Assembly: GCA_021151525.1 (NCBI GenBank)
Contig: JAGKXD010000158.1
Coordinates: forward strand, 1-6,581
From: Cellvibrionaceae bacterium
GTDB lineage: Bacteria > Pseudomonadota > Gammaproteobacteria > Pseudomonadales > Cellvibrionaceae
Direction of reading: 5' to 3'
DNA length: 6,581 bases
Within the stretch, counting starts at the first letter, position 1, and each line of letters begins with the position of its first letter. The position numbers and the translations under genes were made by a program. The notes under the pieces were generated by a model that saw only the letters and a program-made list of their open reading frames with translations, did no database searches and had not been told where the DNA came from. Positions 4,929 to 6,581 of the stretch are shown here, piece by piece.

Positions 4929-5450
4929 ATGGAAAGACCACCAATATATTTAAAATCAAAATTCGTCTCACATCCTAGCGAGTTATTCACGTTTCTTCGC
5001 AATTCAATTATTTGGGACGAACGTATGAGAGCGAGAAAAACAGCTAGCTTTGGCGTTTCCTATGATTACTCGCAAATATCTTATGAACAAGTAAAAATGC
5101 TGCCTGAATTAGAAACTGTTTGTGGGCTTATTGAACTAGAGCTTGGTTTTCGTCCCAATAATTGTCTTCTAAATTATTATCTTGATGGCAACTCTTCAAT
5201 GGGTTTTCATTCTGACTCTAGTCAGGAATTGGCAAAAGGCACTGGTGTAGCAATTGTTTCTCTCGGGGCTGTGCGTGAAATAGCATATCGTTCAAAGCTG
5301 GAACCGGTTGTAGAGTTTTTCTACCCGTTAGAGAATGGTTCATTGCTTTATATGTCACAAGAAATGCAAGAGTTTTGGCTTCATGCAATACCTAAAGTTG
5401 GTACTAGTGGTGAGCGTATCAGTTTAACTTTCCGTCAAATTATCAAATAG
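4929..5450 (+). CDS. AlkB-like 2-oxoglutarate/Fe(II) dioxygenase in cassette 4
   Basis: This 173-residue protein should oxidatively demethylate alkylated bases in DNA or RNA, using 2-oxoglutarate and Fe(II). The core motifs are all present. NYYLDG (82-87) fits N-x-Y-x-D-G. GFHSD gives the iron ligands H94 and D96, and WLHAIP gives the third, H152. RISLTFR provides R163 and R169 of the R-x5-R signature that binds 2-oxoglutarate. IVSLGAVREIAYR and ENGSLLYMS lie between them as in the family, closest to the ALKBH2/3-type pattern. The length is slightly short but the catalytic domain looks complete. The start chosen is ATG 4929, 16 bases inside the cassette; it has no clear ribosome site. An in-frame ATG at 4875 lies inside the previous attC and is rejected. 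The stop TAG overlaps the R'' box. Confidence 0.93.
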   Translation: MERPPIYLKSKFVSHPSELFTFLRNSIIWDERMRARKTASFGVSYDYSQISYEQVKMLPELETVCGLIELELGFRPNNCLLNYYLDGNSSMGFHSDSSQELAKGTGVAIVSLGAVREIAYRSKLEPVVEFFYPLENGSLLYMSQEMQEFWLHAIPKVGTSGERISLTFRQIIK

Positions 5451-5494
5451 TTCTAACACAGCAACACGCCGCTGCGCGGCTGAATAGTTTGTAG
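5449..5494 (+). other. attC site 4 (end of cassette 4), imperfect right half
   Basis: AGTTCTAAC (5449-5457), which overlaps the dioxygenase stop codon, exactly complements the first nine bases of its cassette (4913-4921). The tip is GCCGC-TGC-GCGGC (5468-5480). The right box is probably GTTTGTA (5487-5493), which pairs poorly with the left box, as allowed because it belongs to the next cassette. The inner arms are weaker than in the other sites. Confidence 0.7.
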
Positions 5495-5500
5495 TACGAA

Positions 5501-5572
5501 ATGGACAAAACGACTTTGGCGCTAGCCTACGAAATCTACCATTGTATTTTTCGCGTACTTTTTTATTTATAA
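5501..5572 (+). CDS. 23-residue ORF at the head of a possible fifth cassette
   Basis: ATG 5501 lies 14 bases after the proposed boundary at 5487, the same position as the genes in the four clear cassettes. It encodes MDKTTLALAYEIYHC and eight further, mostly hydrophobic residues before TAA. A run of six T sits near the end; one extra T there would extend the product into the frame of ATG 5578, to about 51 residues. It may be a decayed cassette gene, a real micropeptide, or chance. There is no clear ribosome site. Confidence 0.3.
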   Translation: MDKTTLALAYEIYHCIFRVLFYL

Positions 5573-5590
5573 CCCAAATGAGTGAAACAA

Positions 5591-5728
5591 ATGTTGTGGA
5601 TAATATTGTTGGTTTTTGGTTTACCGCTATTTTTAGTTATAAAGAAAATTCATAGTGACAAAAGGCAACGCGAAGGTAGGTTGTCTCAAATACAGAAACG
5701 ACTGGAAGAAAAGTCGAAGGAATCTTAA
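5591..5728 (+). CDS. 45-residue single-helix membrane protein
   Basis: The ORF reads MLWIILLVFGLPLFLVIKK and then a highly charged tail (KRQREGR, QKRLEEKSKES). One N-terminal transmembrane helix (residues 2-17) with a basic, probably helical cytosolic tail is a classic layout for small bacterial membrane proteins, so this looks like a true gene despite its size. The ribosome site is weak (GAGTGA at 5579-5584, six bases before the ATG). A rival ATG at 5578 in another frame gives only 25 residues with no clear pattern. It lies about 140 bases after attC site 4, so it may belong to a fifth cassette or to the flanking chromosome; no attC is found after it. Confidence 0.5.
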   Translation: MLWIILLVFGLPLFLVIKKIHSDKRQREGRLSQIQKRLEEKSKES

Positions 5729-6048
5729 CCATAGCAACCTAGCGTGATTCGCCGCAGCCATTTTTATTATTAATTTTCCGCTGGCGATTAAAAGTAAGTT
5801 AAGTATTAATTTTTAGCATGTAAATGGATCTCTACATATATTCCCAAAAAAAAACAAACACAACCTCAGACAGATTCTTTAAAGATAAGGTTAAGGAGTA
5901 AGACATGTTAAAGAAATTTATTTTGTAGTATTGCATCACGCAGTTGGACCAGACACTTTGACCTAGTGGTTTAGATATTTCTACGAGAAAGTAGTAAACA
6001 AGATATACAACCTTGTACTTTGGCTAAACTTGCTATGATGGAGAATCA
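5729..6048. other. AT-rich intergenic stretch
   Basis: There is no gene of ordinary size here. It holds a run of nine A (5846-5854), a strong ribosome site followed by a seven-codon ORF (listed separately), and a TATGAT box at 6034-6039 that could be a -10 element but lies too close to the ATG at 6049 to be convincing. No attC-like end with the TACAAAC sequence expected for a cassette starting at 5487 was found. Confidence 0.5.
5893..5928 (+). pseudogene. Strong ribosome site with a seven-codon ORF
   Basis: AAGGAG (5893-5898) sits six bases before ATG 5905, the best ribosome site in the right third of the window, yet the frame reads only MLKKFIL before TAG. The next in-frame codons continue for ten residues to another stop. 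The basic, hydrophobic start resembles the beginning of a signal peptide, so this may be a gene killed by an early stop and decay. A leader peptide for the lipoprotein-type ORF 120 bases downstream is the alternative. Confidence 0.4.
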
Positions 6049-6581
6049 ATGAAATTTTCAATTTCGATACTTTTTATGGTGCTTACCGTAATTTTTAACC
6101 TTGGATGCTCTAGCTCTTCTAAAATGAAACAACCTTCGAGCTTCGGAAAATTGTTGGGCTATGAAGGGTGTAAAATTTTTGGCCCATTGAGCAGCGAAAA
6201 TGCTTATGCCATCGCCAAGAATCAAGACATTAAATTACCTAATCAAGAACTAGACGCTATGCTTAATGAAAAATCCGGCGCTGACGTATATTTCTTCCAC
6301 TGCGTCCTGTTTCCCCAAGAAACGGACGTCTTTGCCGACGCTGGTTACCGAGGCGCCGACAAGCGGCCTGACGCCAATGAAGATGTGCAGTGGCATGTGG
6401 CCATGCGCCCGGGCTTGCGCAAGTTGCTGGACAAGGCTGATCCCATGGATGCGCTGACCGATCAGGTTGAGCGCATCAAGGCCAGCATCCGCGCCAAAGT
6501 GGAGCACCCGTTCCGTGTGATCAAGCGCCAGTTCGGCCATGTGAAGGTGCGCTACCGCGGCCTGGCCAAGAACACGGCGCA
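6049..6581 (+). CDS. Chimeric ORF: lipoprotein-type start fused to IS5-family transposase C-terminus
   Basis: One frame is open from ATG 6049 to the window edge (177 codons, no stop). Residues 1-20 look like a lipoprotein signal (MKFSISILFMVLTVIFNLGC followed by SSSS), although Asn at -3 of the lipobox is unusual. Residues 21 to about 89 are an AT-rich unknown domain. From about residue 90 the sequence becomes GC-rich and matches IS5-family transposases: TDVFADAGYRGADKR (92-106, second catalytic Asp at 97), HVAMRPG, then KVEHPFRVIKRQFG (catalytic Glu at 152) and VRYRGLAKN. The first catalytic Asp and the N-terminal half are missing, so the transposase part cannot be active. The ribosome site is GGAG at 6040-6043, five bases before the ATG. 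I read it as a host gene broken by an IS remnant and left in frame by chance. Confidence 0.75.
   Translation, partial: MKFSISILFMVLTVIFNLGCSSSSKMKQPSSFGKLLGYEGCKIFGPLSSENAYAIAKNQDIKLPNQELDAMLNEKSGADVYFFHCVLFPQETDVFADAGYRGADKRPDANEDVQWHVAMRPGLRKLLDKADPMDALTDQVERIKASIRAKVEHPFRVIKRQFGHVKVRYRGLAKNTA
6316..6581 (+). mobile_element. IS5-family insertion sequence, 5'-truncated, running off the window
   Basis: From about 6316 the translation is the C-terminal part of an IS5-type DDE transposase (GYRG region, AMRPG, KVEHPFRVIKRQFG, KVRYRGLAKN). The sudden rise in GC marks the junction to within roughly ten bases. No left terminal inverted repeat or target duplication is visible, so the left end was deleted. 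The right end lies outside the window. Confidence 0.85.

Larger units (their letters stand above)
3369..5494 (+). mobile_element. Integron cassette array without visible integrase (CALIN-like)
   Basis: Four cassettes run 3369-3972, 3973-4463, 4464-4912 and 4913-5486. Each begins with GTTA and ends in an attC site. The first 7-9 bases of every cassette are the exact reverse complement of the R'' box at its own 3' end: GTTATGT/ACATAAC, GTTATGTA/TACATAAC, GTTATAAA/TTTATAAC and GTTAGAACT/AGTTCTAAC. This is expected when each cassette was once a circle, because cleavage leaves the outer R' bases with the neighbouring cassette. All four CDSs point the same way and start 22, 18, 15 and 16 bases inside the boundary. 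No intI or attI is visible on the left, where about 3.3 kb of unrelated sequence lies, so the integrase is distant or absent. Confidence 0.88.

Noticed and set aside
3933..5494. CRISPR array or ordinary dispersed repeats
   Set aside because: The repeated elements differ in length and inner sequence, share only box positions and hairpin form, and are spaced by full genes, which fits attC sites rather than CRISPR repeats.
5578..5655. 25-residue ORF from ATG 5578
   Set aside because: It overlaps the better 45-residue membrane-protein frame, has no ribosome site and shows no recognisable pattern, unless joined by a frameshift at the T6 run.
6250..6540. Minus-strand 96-residue ORF
   Set aside because: It is antisense to the recognisable IS5 transposase segment and crosses its junction with the host gene.

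Overview
The window looks like an accessory region of a Gram-negative proteobacterium, most likely a gammaproteobacterium. Three predicted proteins carry Sec signals (one ordinary signal peptide, two lipoprotein-type), gene starts have Shine-Dalgarno sites, and there are integron attC sites and an IS5-family transposase remnant. Base composition is moderate, with AT-rich cassettes and GC-rich patches at about 2740-2945 and after about 6316. No rRNA, tRNA or universal housekeeping gene is present, so I do not assign a genus.

Layout. (1) 1-2320, plus strand: four unrelated small genes. They encode an acidic cytosolic protein of unknown family (20-574), a secreted cysteine-containing protein (696-1505), a two-helix membrane protein with a CxxC...CxxC zinc ribbon (1559-1873) and a GNAT acetyltransferase (1910-2320). 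A strong stem-loop at 2352-2374 separates them from (2) a minus-strand block: a 105-residue protein (2698 to 2381) whose start overlaps by 8 bases the end of a 47-residue Gly/Arg/Trp-rich peptide (2834 to 2691), plus a doubtful ORF further upstream (3166 to 2942). (3) 3206-3349: a 100-base imperfect inverted-repeat element, then a good sigma-70-type promoter (TTGAGA, 17 bases, TATAGT).

(4) 3369 to about 5494: an integron cassette array, the centre of the window. Four cassettes each start with GTTA, put the CDS start 15-22 bases inside the boundary, and end in an R'' box that is the exact 7-9 base complement of the same cassette's first bases. They encode a HEPN-like protein, a 93-residue unknown, a 120-residue lipoprotein and an AlkB-like 2-oxoglutarate/Fe(II) dioxygenase. 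No integrase gene is visible, so within the window it looks like a CALIN (attC cluster lacking an integrase). A fifth, probably decayed cassette with tiny ORFs may start at 5487.

(5) 5729-6581: AT-rich sequence with a seven-codon ORF behind a strong ribosome site, then a lipoprotein-type ORF (from 6049) that runs in frame, without a stop, into the C-terminal half of an IS5-family transposase and off the window.

The cassettes probably do not form one pathway. They are independently acquired genes that the promoter at 3321-3349 could read in one direction. The HEPN-like protein (possible RNase/abortive infection) and the AlkB-like enzyme (possible nucleic-acid repair) make a defence or stress role the most interesting hypothesis.
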